The notes beneath the pieces were generated by a model. That model saw only the letters and a program-made list of their open reading frames with translations, did not search any database and had not been told where the DNA came from. A program made the position numbers and the translations under genes. From positions 116,956 through 180,955 of the forward strand of contig NZ_JACSQF010000010.1 in the NCBI RefSeq assembly GCF_014836755.1: a DNA stretch of 64,000 bases, in the 5' to 3' direction. The stretch comes from Oerskovia merdavium (GTDB lineage Bacteria; Actinomycetota; Actinomycetes; Actinomycetales; Cellulomonadaceae). This document shows, piece by piece, positions 7,785 to 17,248 of the stretch (position 1 is the stretch's first letter; every line of letters begins with the position of its first letter).

Positions 7785-9071
7785 ATGCGCATCCTGCACA
7801 CCTCGGACTGGCACCTCGGCCGGACGCTCCACGGGGTCGACCTGCTGGGCCACCAGGCGGCGTACCTGGACCACCTGGTCGAGGTGGTGCGTGCGGAGGG
7901 CGTGGAGGCGGTCCTCGTCGCGGGGGACGTGTACGACCGGGCGATCCCGCCGGTCGACGCCGTGACCCTTCTGTCGGACACGGTCGCGCGGCTCGCGGAG
8001 CACGCGGACGTCGTGCTGACGCCCGGGAACCACGACTCGGCGATCCGGTTGGGTTTCGGGGCGTCGCTCATGCGTCCGGGGGTCCACTTCCGGACCCGTG
8101 TGCCCGACGTCGGCGCGCCGGTGATCCTGGACCCCGCCTCGCGCGGTGGTTCGGGTGGGCAGGTCGCGGTCTACGCGGTGCCCTACCTCGACCCTGACGG
8201 CGTGCGCTGGGAGCTCGCGGACGGGTGCTGCGAGGACGCGCCCGACGCGAGCGAGGCGCCCGGACCGGCCGCCGAGCGGCGACCGCTGCCACGTTCGCAC
8301 GAGGCCGTGACCGCCGCGGCCATGCGGCGGATCGGTGCCGATGTGGCGGCCCGCCGTGAGAGTGCCCCCGGCGACCGGTTGCGGAACGTGGTCATGGCGC
8401 ACGCGTTCGTGGTCGGCGGACAGGCCTCGGAGTCAGAGCGGGACATCCGTGTCGGTGGCGTGGACTCGGTGCCGGCCGGAGTGTTCGGCGGGGTCGGGGT
8501 CGACTACGTGGCCCTGGGCCACCTGCACGGCCCCCAGAAGGTCACCGTGCCGACCGATGTTTCACGTGGAACCACAGGCCAGGGCGGTGCGGGCGGGACC
8601 GTGGCCCGGTACTCGGGGTCGCCGCTCGCGTACTCGTTCTCGGAGATGCACCAGAAGAAGTCGACGGTCCTGCTGGACCTCGACGCGAGCGGCGAGGCTC
8701 GGACGGAGCTTGTCCCCGCCCCGGTGCCGCGACGTCTCGCCGAGGTCAGCGGGACGCTCGACGAGCTGCTCGGGGAGGCCGGTGACGCACACACCGACGA
8801 CTGGCTGCGGGTGTTCGTGACGGACGACTCTCGGCCCACCGAGATGTACGCGCGCATCCGCACGCGCTTCCCGCACGCGCTCCAGGTCCAGCACCGCCCG
8901 GCTCGGGGTACCGAGCGCGAGGTGGTCTCGGTCGTCGGCTCGGGGCGTGACCCGCTCGAGGTGACCCACGAGTTCGTCCAGCACGTCACCGGATCGGGGC
9001 CGAGGACGAGCGAGGCAGCAGCGCTGCGCACGGCGCTCGAGCGGGCCCTCGCGAGCGAGCGGAGCGCCTGA
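7785..9071 (+). CDS. sbcD: Exonuclease SbcD (Mre11-type phosphodiesterase)
   Basis: 428 residues. The ATG at 7785 lies seven bases after TACCGT (7772-7777), so the transcript is probably leaderless. Mre11/SbcD metal-binding motifs occur in order: TSDWHLG (7-13), AGDVYDR, TPGNHDS (about 79-85), VVMAHAFV and YVALGHLHGPQ. With SbcC it forms the SbcCD nuclease that opens hairpins and trims DNA ends. A Gly-rich loop after GHLHGPQ (DVSRGTTGQGGAGG) is encoded by atypical codons that contain a parS-like site. The stop overlaps the sbcC start (TGATG). Confidence 0.93.
   Translation: MRILHTSDWHLGRTLHGVDLLGHQAAYLDHLVEVVRAEGVEAVLVAGDVYDRAIPPVDAVTLLSDTVARLAEHADVVLTPGNHDSAIRLGFGASLMRPGVHFRTRVPDVGAPVILDPASRGGSGGQVAVYAVPYLDPDGVRWELADGCCEDAPDASEAPGPAAERRPLPRSHEAVTAAAMRRIGADVAARRESAPGDRLRNVVMAHAFVVGGQASESERDIRVGGVDSVPAGVFGGVGVDYVALGHLHGPQKVTVPTDVSRGTTGQGGAGGTVARYSGSPLAYSFSEMHQKKSTVLLDLDASGEARTELVPAPVPRRLAEVSGTLDELLGEAGDAHTDDWLRVFVTDDSRPTEMYARIRTRFPHALQVQHRPARGTEREVVSVVGSGRDPLEVTHEFVQHVTGSGPRTSEAAALRTALERALASERSA
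8558..8573. promoter_or_regulatory. parS-like ParB-binding site inside sbcD
   Basis: TGTTTCACGTGGAACC matches the conserved 16-bp bacterial parS palindrome (TGTTTCACGTGAAACA) at 14 of 16 positions, including the whole TTTCACGTG core. The host codons GAT GTT TCA CGT GGA are AT-ending and unusual for this genome, and they fall in a variable Gly-rich loop, as expected if selection acts on the DNA. parS sites bind ParB and usually cluster near oriC. No parA/parB or dnaA is in the window. Confidence 0.6.
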
Positions 9072-12000
9072 TGCACCTGCACTCCCTGGCCCTCCAGGCC
9101 ATCGGCCCCTTCGCGGGACCCCACCGCATCGACTTCGCCGAGCTCGCGACCTCGGGGATCTTTCTGCTCGAGGGACCCACCGGCGCAGGCAAGTCGACCA
9201 TCATCGACGCCGTGGTCTTCGCGCTCTACGGCAAGGTCGCGTCCGAGGCGGCGAGCGAGGACCGGCTGCGGTCGGCCTATGCGCCGCCCGAGGTCGAGTC
9301 GTTCGTCGACCTCGTGTTCGAGACCGGCTCGGGCGTGTACCGCGTGCGGCGCAGCCCCGAGTTCCAGCGCCCCAAGAAGCGCGGCACCGGGACCACGACG
9401 CAACAGGCCGGCGTCAGGCTCTGGCGGCTCGCAGGGGCTGACCAGGCCGGGCTCGTGGCGGGTGAGGCACGCGGGCCGGGTGCGCCGTGGGGCGACTCGG
9501 ACGACGTCCCGGGTGAGCTGCTCTCGACGAGGCTCGACGAGGCCGGGCTCGAGATCCAACGGGCCATCGGTCTCGACCGACGACAGTTCGTCCAGACCAT
9601 CGTGCTCCCGCAGGGAGAGTTCGCGAACTTCCTCCGGGCCGACCCCGAGCACCGCCGCGACCTGCTCCAGAAGGTCTTCGGCACCGAGATCTACGACAGG
9701 GTGCAGAGCGAGCTCGCGGCCCTGAACCGCGAGGCGCAGAGCGCGGTGGCCGCGGCCAGGTCGGTCGCCGCGGGGTCCGTCGAGAGCTTCGTCGGCGCGG
9801 CGGGGCTCCCGAGCGAGGACGCTGCGGCGCTGCGCGAGGCCGCGCGAGACGACGCACGGCTCGCGGGCCCTGTCGACGAGACCCCGGTCCCGGACGACGA
9901 CCTGTTCGCGGTCGCGGACCTCGCCGTCGGGGAGGACACAGGGACGCTCGCACCCGTCGAGCCCGAGGCCTCGGTCCGGACCCTCGTCCACCGGCACGTC
10001 GGCGTGCTCGAACGCACCGCAGCAGAGCTCGGCGCGCAGGAGATCACGGCCAACACCGCGCTCGTCGCGGCCCGCGAGGCCTTCGAGGCCGCCCGTACCG
10101 TGAGCGCCGCAGCGGTGCGACGCGACGAGCTGCTCGCCGAGCAGGCCGCCCTCCACGCCGCGGCCGACCAGGTCACGCTCGACCGGGAGACCCTCGCGGC
10201 CGCGCGTCGTGCCGCCGTGGTGGAACCCGTGCTGGCCGGAGCGCGCCGGGCAGCGGGCGAGGCCACCGCTGCCCAGGAGCGCCTGCTCCTCGCGAGGACC
10301 GGCGTGCCCGAGTCGTTGGCGGTGTCCGACGTGTCGGCTCTCGAGGTGCTGCGGTCGAGCCTGTCCGCAGCCGAGGCGCGACTGGTCCGGCTGCTGCCGC
10401 TGGGCGAGTCGCTCCCGCGCCGTGAGCGCGAGCTGGTCGACGGTCGCAAGGAGACCGACCGCGAGCGCGAGGAGCGCACGCGGACGCTCGCCGACCTCGA
10501 GGCCCGTCCTGCGGCTCGCGCGCTGCTCGAAGCCCGGCGGGACGCCCTCGCCGACGCCGCAGGTCGGCTCGGCGAGCGCCAGGAGAGGGTGCTCGCCGCC
10601 GAGTCCGTGCTGCGTGCCGCACGCCAGGCCGTCGCGACGGGCGCTGACCTCGACGCCGCGCGCGAGCGGCAGGACACCGCAGTCGCGGCAGCGCGCACGG
10701 CCGCGGGCACCGAGCACGCCCTGCGGACGGCCTGGCTCGGAGGGATCGCCGGAGACCTCGCGGCAGAGCTCGAGCCCGGCTGCCCCTGCCCGGTCTGCGG
10801 CGCCGAGGAGCACCCTGCTCCGGCCCGCACCGGCGCCGAGCACGTCGGGCGGGACGCGGTCGAGGCGGCGGAGTCCGCTCGTCGTGGCGCGGAGCAGTCC
10901 GTGACCGAGGTCTCGGCCGAGGTGGCCACCCTCGCCGAGCGGCTCGACGGGCTCCTCCGGACGGCAGGCGGAGTGACGCCCGACGACGCCCTCCAGGCGG
11001 TCGACGCGGCCAAGGCGCTGGTCGCCGAGTCCTCCGCCGCGGTCGCCGAGCGAGCCGCAGCCGCGACCGCTCTCACGGACTTCGACACCGAGACCACAGC
11101 GCTGACCGCCCTGGCTGCGGGGCTCGCCGAGCGGATCGCGGGCGAGACCGCGCGCCTCGACGCGCTCGGGGCGGGGATCGAGCGGGACCGCCAGGAGATC
11201 GCCACCGAGCTCGACGCGACCGGGCCGCTCCTCGCGGACGCCGCCCTGCCCGACGCACTGGCCGACGAGGGGTCCCCGGCCAACCCCGTCGCGGTCATCG
11301 AGGCGGCCCTCCGGGACCGTGGCCTCGCGGTCACCGCGCTCCTCGATGCCGAGTCCGCCGTGGCACGCACGTCCGACACCGTGGCCGCCCGCGCGGCCGA
11401 GGTCGCGACGGTCGTCGCCGAGGCCGGGTTCGACGACGAGCAGCACGCGATCGCCGCGGTCCGTCCGCCCGCGGAGCGGGAGGCCCTCGAACGGCGCCTG
11501 CGTGCCGCGGACGCCGACGCCGAGCGCGTCCGCCGAGGGCTCGCCGAGGAGTCCATCGCGACCCTGCCCGCGGACGTGGAGGTCGACCTCGCGGGGGCGC
11601 GTGACGTCGTCGGGCAGGCGGAGACCGCCGAACGGCGAGCCGCCCTCCACGCCAACGGTGCTGCTCAGCGCGCACGGCTCGCCGCGCGCGCGGCGAGCGA
11701 GATCACCTCGGCCGTGGAGGGGTGGGTCCGCGAACGGGAGGCGGCAGCCCCCGTGGCCCGCATGGCGAGCCTCGCCGCCGGGTCCGGCCCGGACAACGCC
11801 AAGGCGCTCTCGCTCGCGACGTACGTGCTGGTCAGGCGCTTCGAGGACGTCGTCGCGGCAGCCAACGAGCGGCTCCGGGAGATGTCCGACGGGCGCTACG
11901 AGCTCGAACGCTCCGACGAGAAGGAGGACGTCCGGACGCGCCGGACCGGGCTCGCGATGAAGGTCCTCGACCACCGCACCGAGGCGGCACGCGACCCGCG

Positions 12001-12298
12001 GACGCTCTCGGGCGGCGAGACGTTCTACGTGTCGCTGTGCCTCGCGCTCGGCATGGCCGACGTCGTGACGGCCGAGGCGGGCGGCGTGGACCTCGGCACC
12101 CTGTTCGTCGACGAGGGGTTCGGCACGCTCGACCCCGAGACCCTCGAGGCGGTGCTCGGCGAGCTGGGCAAGCTCCGCGCGGGTGGCCGGGTCGTCGGCG
12201 TGGTGTCCCACGTCGACGCGCTCAAGCAGTCGATCGCCGAGCGCATCGAGGTCAGGCGCCTGCCGAACGGCGCCAGCACGCTCGCGGTGCGGGCTTAG
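9071..12298 (+). CDS. sbcC: Exonuclease subunit SbcC (Rad50-type ATPase)
   Basis: 1,075 residues, normal for SbcC. N-terminal Walker A GPTGAGKST (about 36-44) and FVQTIVLPQGEFANFLRAD; long Ala/Glu/Arg-rich coiled coils in the middle; a zinc hook CPVC at about residue 574 within GCPCPVCGAEEHP; C-terminal signature LSGGETFYVSL (about 979) and Walker B LFVDEGFGTLD. It pairs with SbcD and tethers DNA ends. Its start overlaps the sbcD stop, so the two are translationally coupled. Confidence 0.95.
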   Translation: MHLHSLALQAIGPFAGPHRIDFAELATSGIFLLEGPTGAGKSTIIDAVVFALYGKVASEAASEDRLRSAYAPPEVESFVDLVFETGSGVYRVRRSPEFQRPKKRGTGTTTQQAGVRLWRLAGADQAGLVAGEARGPGAPWGDSDDVPGELLSTRLDEAGLEIQRAIGLDRRQFVQTIVLPQGEFANFLRADPEHRRDLLQKVFGTEIYDRVQSELAALNREAQSAVAAARSVAAGSVESFVGAAGLPSEDAAALREAARDDARLAGPVDETPVPDDDLFAVADLAVGEDTGTLAPVEPEASVRTLVHRHVGVLERTAAELGAQEITANTALVAAREAFEAARTVSAAAVRRDELLAEQAALHAAADQVTLDRETLAAARRAAVVEPVLAGARRAAGEATAAQERLLLARTGVPESLAVSDVSALEVLRSSLSAAEARLVRLLPLGESLPRRERELVDGRKETDREREERTRTLADLEARPAARALLEARRDALADAAGRLGERQERVLAAESVLRAARQAVATGADLDAARERQDTAVAAARTAAGTEHALRTAWLGGIAGDLAAELEPGCPCPVCGAEEHPAPARTGAEHVGRDAVEAAESARRGAEQSVTEVSAEVATLAERLDGLLRTAGGVTPDDALQAVDAAKALVAESSAAVAERAAAATALTDFDTETTALTALAAGLAERIAGETARLDALGAGIERDRQEIATELDATGPLLADAALPDALADEGSPANPVAVIEAALRDRGLAVTALLDAESAVARTSDTVAARAAEVATVVAEAGFDDEQHAIAAVRPPAEREALERRLRAADADAERVRRGLAEESIATLPADVEVDLAGARDVVGQAETAERRAALHANGAAQRARLAARAASEITSAVEGWVREREAAAPVARMASLAAGSGPDNAKALSLATYVLVRRFEDVVAAANERLREMSDGRYELERSDEKEDVRTRRTGLAMKVLDHRTEAARDPRTLSGGETFYVSLCLALGMADVVTAEAGGVDLGTLFVDEGFGTLDPETLEAVLGELGKLRAGGRVVGVVSHVDALKQSIAERIEVRRLPNGASTLAVRA

Positions 12299-12401
12299 CA
12301 CCCGGGCGGACGGGGCAGCGTTGTCACAACCCCGTCCCCTCAGCGCTCCCTCCTAGGGTCGGCCCCCGCAAGGCGTCGCCGGCAAGGAAGGGGAGGACAC
12401 C

Positions 12402-12560
12402 ATGGACGACCACCGCCTGGACCGCGAGCTGCGCCGCATGGAGATCATCGCGCGCCTCGAGACGCTGCGGGTCGCGGGCCGCGAACGACCGCAGGGCGCC
12501 CAGCGCCGTCTCCTCGCGGTCTCGGTGCGCGCCCAGGAGATGCGCCCGCGCCTGCCGTGA
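12402..12560 (+). CDS. 52-residue basic protein, unknown
   Basis: The ATG at 12402 is preceded by a strong AGGGGAGG. The product (MDDHRLDRELRRMEIIARLE then LRVAGRERPQGAQRRLLAVS and a short end) is highly charged and Arg-rich, probably helical. A TAGGGT hexamer at 12353-12358 lies about 43 nt upstream, a possible -10 element giving a short leader. No family recognised; the ribosome binding site and full in-frame reading support a real gene. Confidence 0.5.
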   Translation: MDDHRLDRELRRMEIIARLETLRVAGRERPQGAQRRLLAVSVRAQEMRPRLP

Positions 12561-12654
12561 CCCGGTGCCCGCCCTGGCTCGTCGGGTGGGTGCTCAACCC
12601 GACGACTGCCCGACCGGGACCCGGCCGCCCCACCCGGCCCGGGCTCGCGGGGGA

Positions 12655-13431
12655 TCAGCCGCCGAGCTCCCGCGCCCGCAGCAGCACCTCGTCGAGCATC
12701 TCGGGCGTCAGTCGCCCCGTGAAGGTGTTCTGCTGGCTCACGTGGAAGCACCCCAGCAGCGTCAGGTCGCGCCCGTCGGGGTGCGCGAGCCGCACCTCGG
12801 CCCCGTGCCCGAACCGCGGGCGAGGTCGCGGCACGTCCCACCCCTGGTCGTCGAGGGTCGCGAGGAGCGCCTGCCACCCGAAAGCGCCCAAGACCACCGC
12901 GACCCGCGGCCCGACGAGCTCGAGCTCGCGCCCCAGGTACGGCGCGCACGTGCGACGTTCGAGCGGGGTCGGCTTGTTGGCCGGCGGGGCGCAGTGCACG
13001 GGGGCCGTCACGCGGATGCCCGTCAGGGTGAGACCGTCGTCGGCCCGCACGGACGTCGGCTGGTTCGCGAACCCCGTGCGGTGCATCGCCGCGAACAGGA
13101 AGTCGCCCGAACGGTCGCCCGTGAACATCCGACCCGTGCGGTTCGCGCCGTGCGCGGCCGGAGCCAGCCCGACGACGAGCACCCTCGCACGGTCGTCGCC
13201 GAACCCGGGCACGGGCCGCGCCCAGTAGGTGTCGTCGCGGAACGAGGCCCGCTTCACGGTCGCGACCTGTTCGCGCCACGCGACCAGGCGCGGGCAGGCC
13301 CGGCAGCCCACGAGCACCTCGTCGAGTGCCGCGACGCTCCCCGCGGAACGGGCCTGGAGGGGGTACGTGGCGTCGTCGGGCCCGACGGCGCCGCCCGCCT
13401 CGCGAGGCGCGGCGCCCCGCGGAGCGCTCAC
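12655..13431 (-). CDS. Uracil-DNA glycosylase, family 5 (UdgB-type)
   Basis: 258 residues from a GTG at 13429-13431. CRACPRLVAWRE near the N-terminus and the later cysteines in APVHCAPP and ERRTCAPYL fit the four-Cys iron-sulfur site of family 4/5 enzymes. The active-site region VVGLAPAAHGANRTGRMFTG is characteristic of family 5 (UDGb), which removes uracil and hypoxanthine. The C-terminal LGCFHVSQQNTFTGRLTPEM is the conserved second motif. It follows the VOC gene on the same strand after 19 bp, a probable operon. Confidence 0.88.
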   Translation of the reverse strand: MSAPRGAAPREAGGAVGPDDATYPLQARSAGSVAALDEVLVGCRACPRLVAWREQVATVKRASFRDDTYWARPVPGFGDDRARVLVVGLAPAAHGANRTGRMFTGDRSGDFLFAAMHRTGFANQPTSVRADDGLTLTGIRVTAPVHCAPPANKPTPLERRTCAPYLGRELELVGPRVAVVLGAFGWQALLATLDDQGWDVPRPRPRFGHGAEVRLAHPDGRDLTLLGCFHVSQQNTFTGRLTPEMLDEVLLRARELGG

Positions 13432-13450
13432 CGGCCGGACCAGGCCGGCG

Positions 13451-13825
13451 TCATGCCTGGGGTGTGACGAGCTGCTGCAGCGCCCAGGTGTTGCCGTCGG
13501 GGTCGGAGAAGTACGTGAAACGGCCCCAGGGCAGGTCCTCGACCGGCGGGGCGTCGATGCCGTGGTCGAGCAGGTGCTGACGCGCCTCGTCGGCGTCGGG
13601 CACGACGATCTGCAGGCCGCGCTGCCCGCCCGAGGGCATGTCGGTCATGTTGACGTCGAGCACGATCGAGCACGCCGAGCCCGGCGGGGTCAGCTGGACG
13701 AACCGCAGGTCGTCGTTGACGGGGATGTCGTGGTCGGGGTGGAAACCGACCTGGTCGACGTAGAAGGCCTTGGCCCGGTCGATGTCCGACACGGGCACGG
13801 GGACGAGCTCGAGCTTCCAGTCCAT
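13451..13825 (-). CDS. VOC-superfamily (glyoxalase/bleomycin-resistance-like) protein
   Basis: 124 residues with the two beta-alpha-beta-beta-beta modules of the vicinal oxygen chelate fold: VPVSDIDRAKAFYVDQVGF and the terminal YFSDPDGNTWALQQL. Members may be metalloenzymes or drug-binding proteins; the substrate is not predictable. AGGAG lies eight bases before the ATG at 13823-13825. First gene of a probable two-gene unit with the uracil-DNA glycosylase. Confidence 0.8.
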   Translation of the reverse strand: MDWKLELVPVPVSDIDRAKAFYVDQVGFHPDHDIPVNDDLRFVQLTPPGSACSIVLDVNMTDMPSGGQRGLQIVVPDADEARQHLLDHGIDAPPVEDLPWGRFTYFSDPDGNTWALQQLVTPQA

Positions 13826-13943
13826 GGTCGTCGCTCCTGGTGATCTTTGCTGACGGTCGCGGCCCGCGGGACGACGGGCACACCTTCACCGTACGAAGAG
13901 AAGCGGTCACCCGCTGGCCGGGACGCCCTTCGGTGCCGACCCT

Positions 13944-13985
13944 GCGGTGGGCGCCCGGATTCCGAGGAATCCGGACGCCCACCGC
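13944..13985 (-). terminator. Long hairpin after the MFS exporter gene
   Basis: A 20-bp inverted repeat with one mismatch (left arm 13944-13963, right arm 13966-13985) sits 51 bp past the MFS stop on the minus strand. There is no T-tract, but such strong stems at gene ends commonly act as terminators in high-GC actinobacteria. Confidence 0.6.
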
Positions 13986-14035
13986 ACGGTCGTCGAGCAC
14001 CGGCGCTGGGCTCGACGCGGGGCTCGGCGGCGGGG

Positions 14036-15493
14036 TCAGGTGCGACGTGTCGCCGGGACCACCGGAGCCTCGGCCGCCGCCTCGGCGGCCTCGACCACCG
14101 CCTCGGCGGCCGCGACGACCCCGAGCTCGGAGACGTCGGAGACCACGACCAGCTCGTCGGCCTGCGCGTCCTCGACCGCATCCCCTGTGTCCGAGCCCGC
14201 GACGTCGTCGCCCGCGGCCGGTACGGCCCGCAGCGAGCGGCTCAGGCTCAGCAGGAGCAGGCCCGCGACAGAGATGACCCCGAACATGACCGCGGCCATG
14301 GTGATGGTGACGTCGCCGCCGATCAGCCCGGTCAGGGGCGCGATGCCCGCGCCGACGCCGAACTGCATGGCGCCCAGCAGGGCCGCCGCGCTGCCCGCGC
14401 GGTGGGCGTTGCGCTCGAGCGCGACCGCGGGGACCGACGGCATGACGAACCCGGCCGTGCCCAGCGTCAGGACGATCAGGGCGACCAGGACGGGGAGCCC
14501 CGCGCCGCTCAGGGTCGCGGCGAGCAGCCCTGCCGACAGGATCATGCCGACCGGCACGATCACGCGCAGGATCTGCTCGGGCGTCACGCGTCCGACGAGC
14601 GCGCCGTTGACCTGGCTGCCGATCGTCACGGACACCGCGCCCGCGCCGAAGATGATCGCGTACTGCTGCGCGCTCAGGCCGAACTGCTCCTGGAACACGA
14701 ACGTCGACGCCGAGATGTAGGTGAACATCGCGGCCATGTAGAAGCCGCCGAGCAGAGCGAGGCCGAAGAACGACCAGTCGCGCACGAGCGACCCGTAGGA
14801 GCGCAGGGCAGCCGACGTGCCACCCGTCCGCCGCAACTCGGGGGGCAGCGACTCCTTGAGCCGCAGGGCCGCGAGGACCAGCAGCAGCACGCCGAACACC
14901 GCGAGGGCCACGAACATCAGGCGCCACGAGCCCATGCGCAGGAACTGGGCCCCGATGGTCGGGGCCAGGATCGGCGCTACCCCCACGACGAGCATGAGTC
15001 GCGCGATGACCTTGCCGACCTGGAAGCCTTCGAAGTTGTCGCGCACGATCGCCATCGACAGGACCATGCCGGCCGCGGCCGTGAGGCCCTGGACGAACCG
15101 GAGCGCGGTGAGCATCTCGACGGACTGGACGAACACGATCCCGGCCGAGGCCAGGACGTAGAGCGAGAGCGCGGTCAGCAGCGGGAGTCGGCGCCCGATC
15201 GCGTCGGAGATCGAACCGATGAGGAGCTGACCCAGCGCGAGTCCGGCGAGGGTCGCGGTCAGGGTGAGCTGGATGCGGGACTCGGTCGTGCCGAGCTCCC
15301 GGACGATCTGCGGGAAGGCCGAGAGGTACAGGTCGATCGTGAGCGGGCCGATCGCCGTGAGCGCCGAGAGGAGCAGCACGAAGCCGACGGTGATGCGGGT
15401 GGCGCGGGTGGGGCGTGAAGCCGGAGGGGCTGACGGTGCCGACGGGTGGGAGACCGCGTCAGGGGTGGACGACGCTGGTGGTGGGGTGGCCAT
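14036..15493 (-). CDS. Bcr/CflA-type MFS drug exporter
   Basis: 485 residues from the ATG at 15491-15493, with about 12 hydrophobic helices. The first helix reads LTAIGPLTIDLYLSAFP, the signature of the Bcr/CflA (DHA1) group, and GSISDAIGRRLPLL is the loop 2-3 motif A. The N-terminal ~35 residues are Ser/Pro-rich, and a C-terminal ~75-residue Ala/Glu/Val-rich acidic tail is unusual for the family. Substrate unknown. No clear ribosome binding site precedes the ATG, so the exact start is uncertain. Confidence 0.85.
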   Translation of the reverse strand: MATPPPASSTPDAVSHPSAPSAPPASRPTRATRITVGFVLLLSALTAIGPLTIDLYLSAFPQIVRELGTTESRIQLTLTATLAGLALGQLLIGSISDAIGRRLPLLTALSLYVLASAGIVFVQSVEMLTALRFVQGLTAAAGMVLSMAIVRDNFEGFQVGKVIARLMLVVGVAPILAPTIGAQFLRMGSWRLMFVALAVFGVLLLVLAALRLKESLPPELRRTGGTSAALRSYGSLVRDWSFFGLALLGGFYMAAMFTYISASTFVFQEQFGLSAQQYAIIFGAGAVSVTIGSQVNGALVGRVTPEQILRVIVPVGMILSAGLLAATLSGAGLPVLVALIVLTLGTAGFVMPSVPAVALERNAHRAGSAAALLGAMQFGVGAGIAPLTGLIGGDVTITMAAVMFGVISVAGLLLLSLSRSLRAVPAAGDDVAGSDTGDAVEDAQADELVVVSDVSELGVVAAAEAVVEAAEAAAEAPVVPATRRT

Positions 15494-15606
15494 GACTGCG
15501 GCAACCCGCGCTGCCGGGTCGTTGTTCCCGGACGGCGTACGGCGTCCGGTGGCTGAGACGGGGCGCTGCCGTCGCGTGCGCGGCGCGCCCCGTCCTGCCG
15601 GTGGGG

Positions 15607-16389
15607 TCAGCCCTCGGCGCGCGCGTCGCGCCAGGCGACCCACTGCTCGACGAGCGAGAGGTCGTAGTCGGGTCCGCTGACCCCGACCGTCAGGAGCGTC
15701 GCGCCGAGGCCCACGAGCTCGTCGCCCACCTCGGCGGGCGGGCGGTTCACCGCGACGGACCGCTCGACGAGCGAGGCGGTGTCGCGCCCGACGGCGGCGC
15801 CGTGCTCGTCGAGGATCGCGCTCTTGCGGGCGAGCGTCTCGGCGTCGCCGAACGAGTGCCATGCGGTCGCGTGCTCGGCGACGATGCGCAGCGTCTTGCG
15901 CTCGCCCCCGCCCCCGACGAGGATCGGGATCTCGCGCGTGGGGGCCGGGTTGGACGCGGCCCAGCGGGCCTTGATGCGGGGGAGCGCGTCGGCGAGGTCC
16001 GCGATGCGCGAGCCCGCGGTGCCGAACTCGTAGCCGAACCGGTCGTAGTCCTTCTCGAACCAGCCGGCGCCGATCCCGAGGATCAGGCGGCCGCCCGAGA
16101 TGTGGTCGACCGTGCGGGCCATGTCCGCGAGGAGGTCGGGGTTCCGGTAGCTGTTGCACGTGACGAGCGCGCCGATCTCGACCTGGCTCGTCTGCTCGGC
16201 CCACGCGCCGAGCATGGTCCAGCACTCGAAGTGCTTGCCGTCGGGGTCGCCCGAGAGCGGGAAGAAGTGGTCCCAGTTGAAGATCACGTCGACCCCGGCG
16301 TCCTCGGCGCGTGCCACCGCGTCACGGATCTGGGGGTAGTCGGCATGCTGGGGCTGGAGCTGGACGCCGATGCGCACGGGACGAGTCAT
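15607..16389 (-). CDS. LLM-class F420-dependent oxidoreductase
   Basis: 260 residues of the bacterial luciferase-like TIM barrel: RIGVQLQPQHADYPQIRDAV at the start, then GRLILGIGAGWFEKDYDRFGYEF and ILVGGGGERKTLRIVAEHA. Members use coenzyme F420H2 in actinobacteria. The ATG at 16387-16389 lies seven bases after TAGGCT (complement of 16397-16402), supporting leaderless initiation at MTRPVRIG rather than at an upstream in-frame codon. Substrate unknown. Confidence 0.85.
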   Translation of the reverse strand: MTRPVRIGVQLQPQHADYPQIRDAVARAEDAGVDVIFNWDHFFPLSGDPDGKHFECWTMLGAWAEQTSQVEIGALVTCNSYRNPDLLADMARTVDHISGGRLILGIGAGWFEKDYDRFGYEFGTAGSRIADLADALPRIKARWAASNPAPTREIPILVGGGGERKTLRIVAEHATAWHSFGDAETLARKSAILDEHGAAVGRDTASLVERSVAVNRPPAEVGDELVGLGATLLTVGVSGPDYDLSLVEQWVAWRDARAEG

Positions 16390-16551
16390 GTCATTCAGCC
16401 TAGGCGGCGTGACACCGGGCATGTCGCCGGGAACACGGCGAACCTGCAGGACTCGGGCGGCGCCGGGTCGCCGTCCGCCGTGAGCGACACCGCAGGTCAC
16501 GGATCCGCATCGTCCGCGGCATCGTCCGGTCTCGCCACCTACTGTGGGCGG

Positions 16552-17238
16552 ATGAAGCGATGGTGGTGGTTGATCGGCGGGCTCGTCGTCCTGGTGCTCG
16601 TTCTCGTCGTGGTCGACCGCGTCGCGGTCCGCGTGACCGAGGGGGCCGCGGTGCGGTCCATGGAGCAGGAGGACGTCGAGCTCACGGACGCGAACCTCGA
16701 CATCCAGGGCTTCCCGTTCCTGACGCAGGTGGTCGGTGGCGAGCTCGAGCACGTCACGGGCACGGCGGCGACGGCGACTTTCGGCGGGTACACCGTGTCC
16801 GACCTGCACATCGACGCCCGCGGTGTCTCGACGAGCGACCCGTACGTCCTGCGGTCGGGCACCGCGACGGGTCTCCTCTCGCCGTCGTCGCTCGACGCGG
16901 TCGCGAGCGAGGCGGCCGGGTCCCCGGTCACCTTCACCACGGACGGTGACCTGCTCGTCGCGAGCATGTCGGTCCTGGGCGTGGACCTGTCGGCCAGGCT
17001 CACGCCGCGGGTCGACGGCAACACCATCGCGGTCGACGTCGCGTCCCTGACCCTGGGCCCCGCGACGATCACGATCTCCGACCTCCCTCGCCCGATCGCG
17101 AACCTGCTGACGAACCTCCAGGTCCCGCTCGACCTCCCGACGGGTGTCACGCTGACCTCGGTCGGGGTCACGGACGGGGCGATCCGGGTCGAGCTGAGCG
17201 GGACGGACGTCGCGCTCGCGGACCTCGCGGCGTCGTGA
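16552..17238 (+). CDS. DUF2993 / LmeA-family lipid-binding protein
   Basis: 228 residues. An N-terminal helix (WWWLIGGLVVLVLVLVVVD) is followed by the DUF2993 beta-rich domain, recognisable by LTDANLDIQGFPFLTQVVGG and TLGPATITISDLPRP. In mycobacteria LmeA binds phospholipids and supports lipomannan elongation. TACTGT (16540-16545) lies six bases before the ATG, so the transcript is probably leaderless. The next gene starts 10 bp after the stop, suggesting an operon. Confidence 0.78.
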   Translation: MKRWWWLIGGLVVLVLVLVVVDRVAVRVTEGAAVRSMEQEDVELTDANLDIQGFPFLTQVVGGELEHVTGTAATATFGGYTVSDLHIDARGVSTSDPYVLRSGTATGLLSPSSLDAVASEAAGSPVTFTTDGDLLVASMSVLGVDLSARLTPRVDGNTIAVDVASLTLGPATITISDLPRPIANLLTNLQVPLDLPTGVTLTSVGVTDGAIRVELSGTDVALADLAAS

Positions 17239-17248
17239 GCCGGGGGCG

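Noticed and set aside
8504..12301. 1,265-residue minus-strand ORF antisense to sbcC
   Set aside because: Arg/Gly/Ala/Leu-rich shadow of the strong sbcD-sbcC genes; no domain or ribosome binding site. Similar long shadows occur opposite most genes in this GC-rich DNA.
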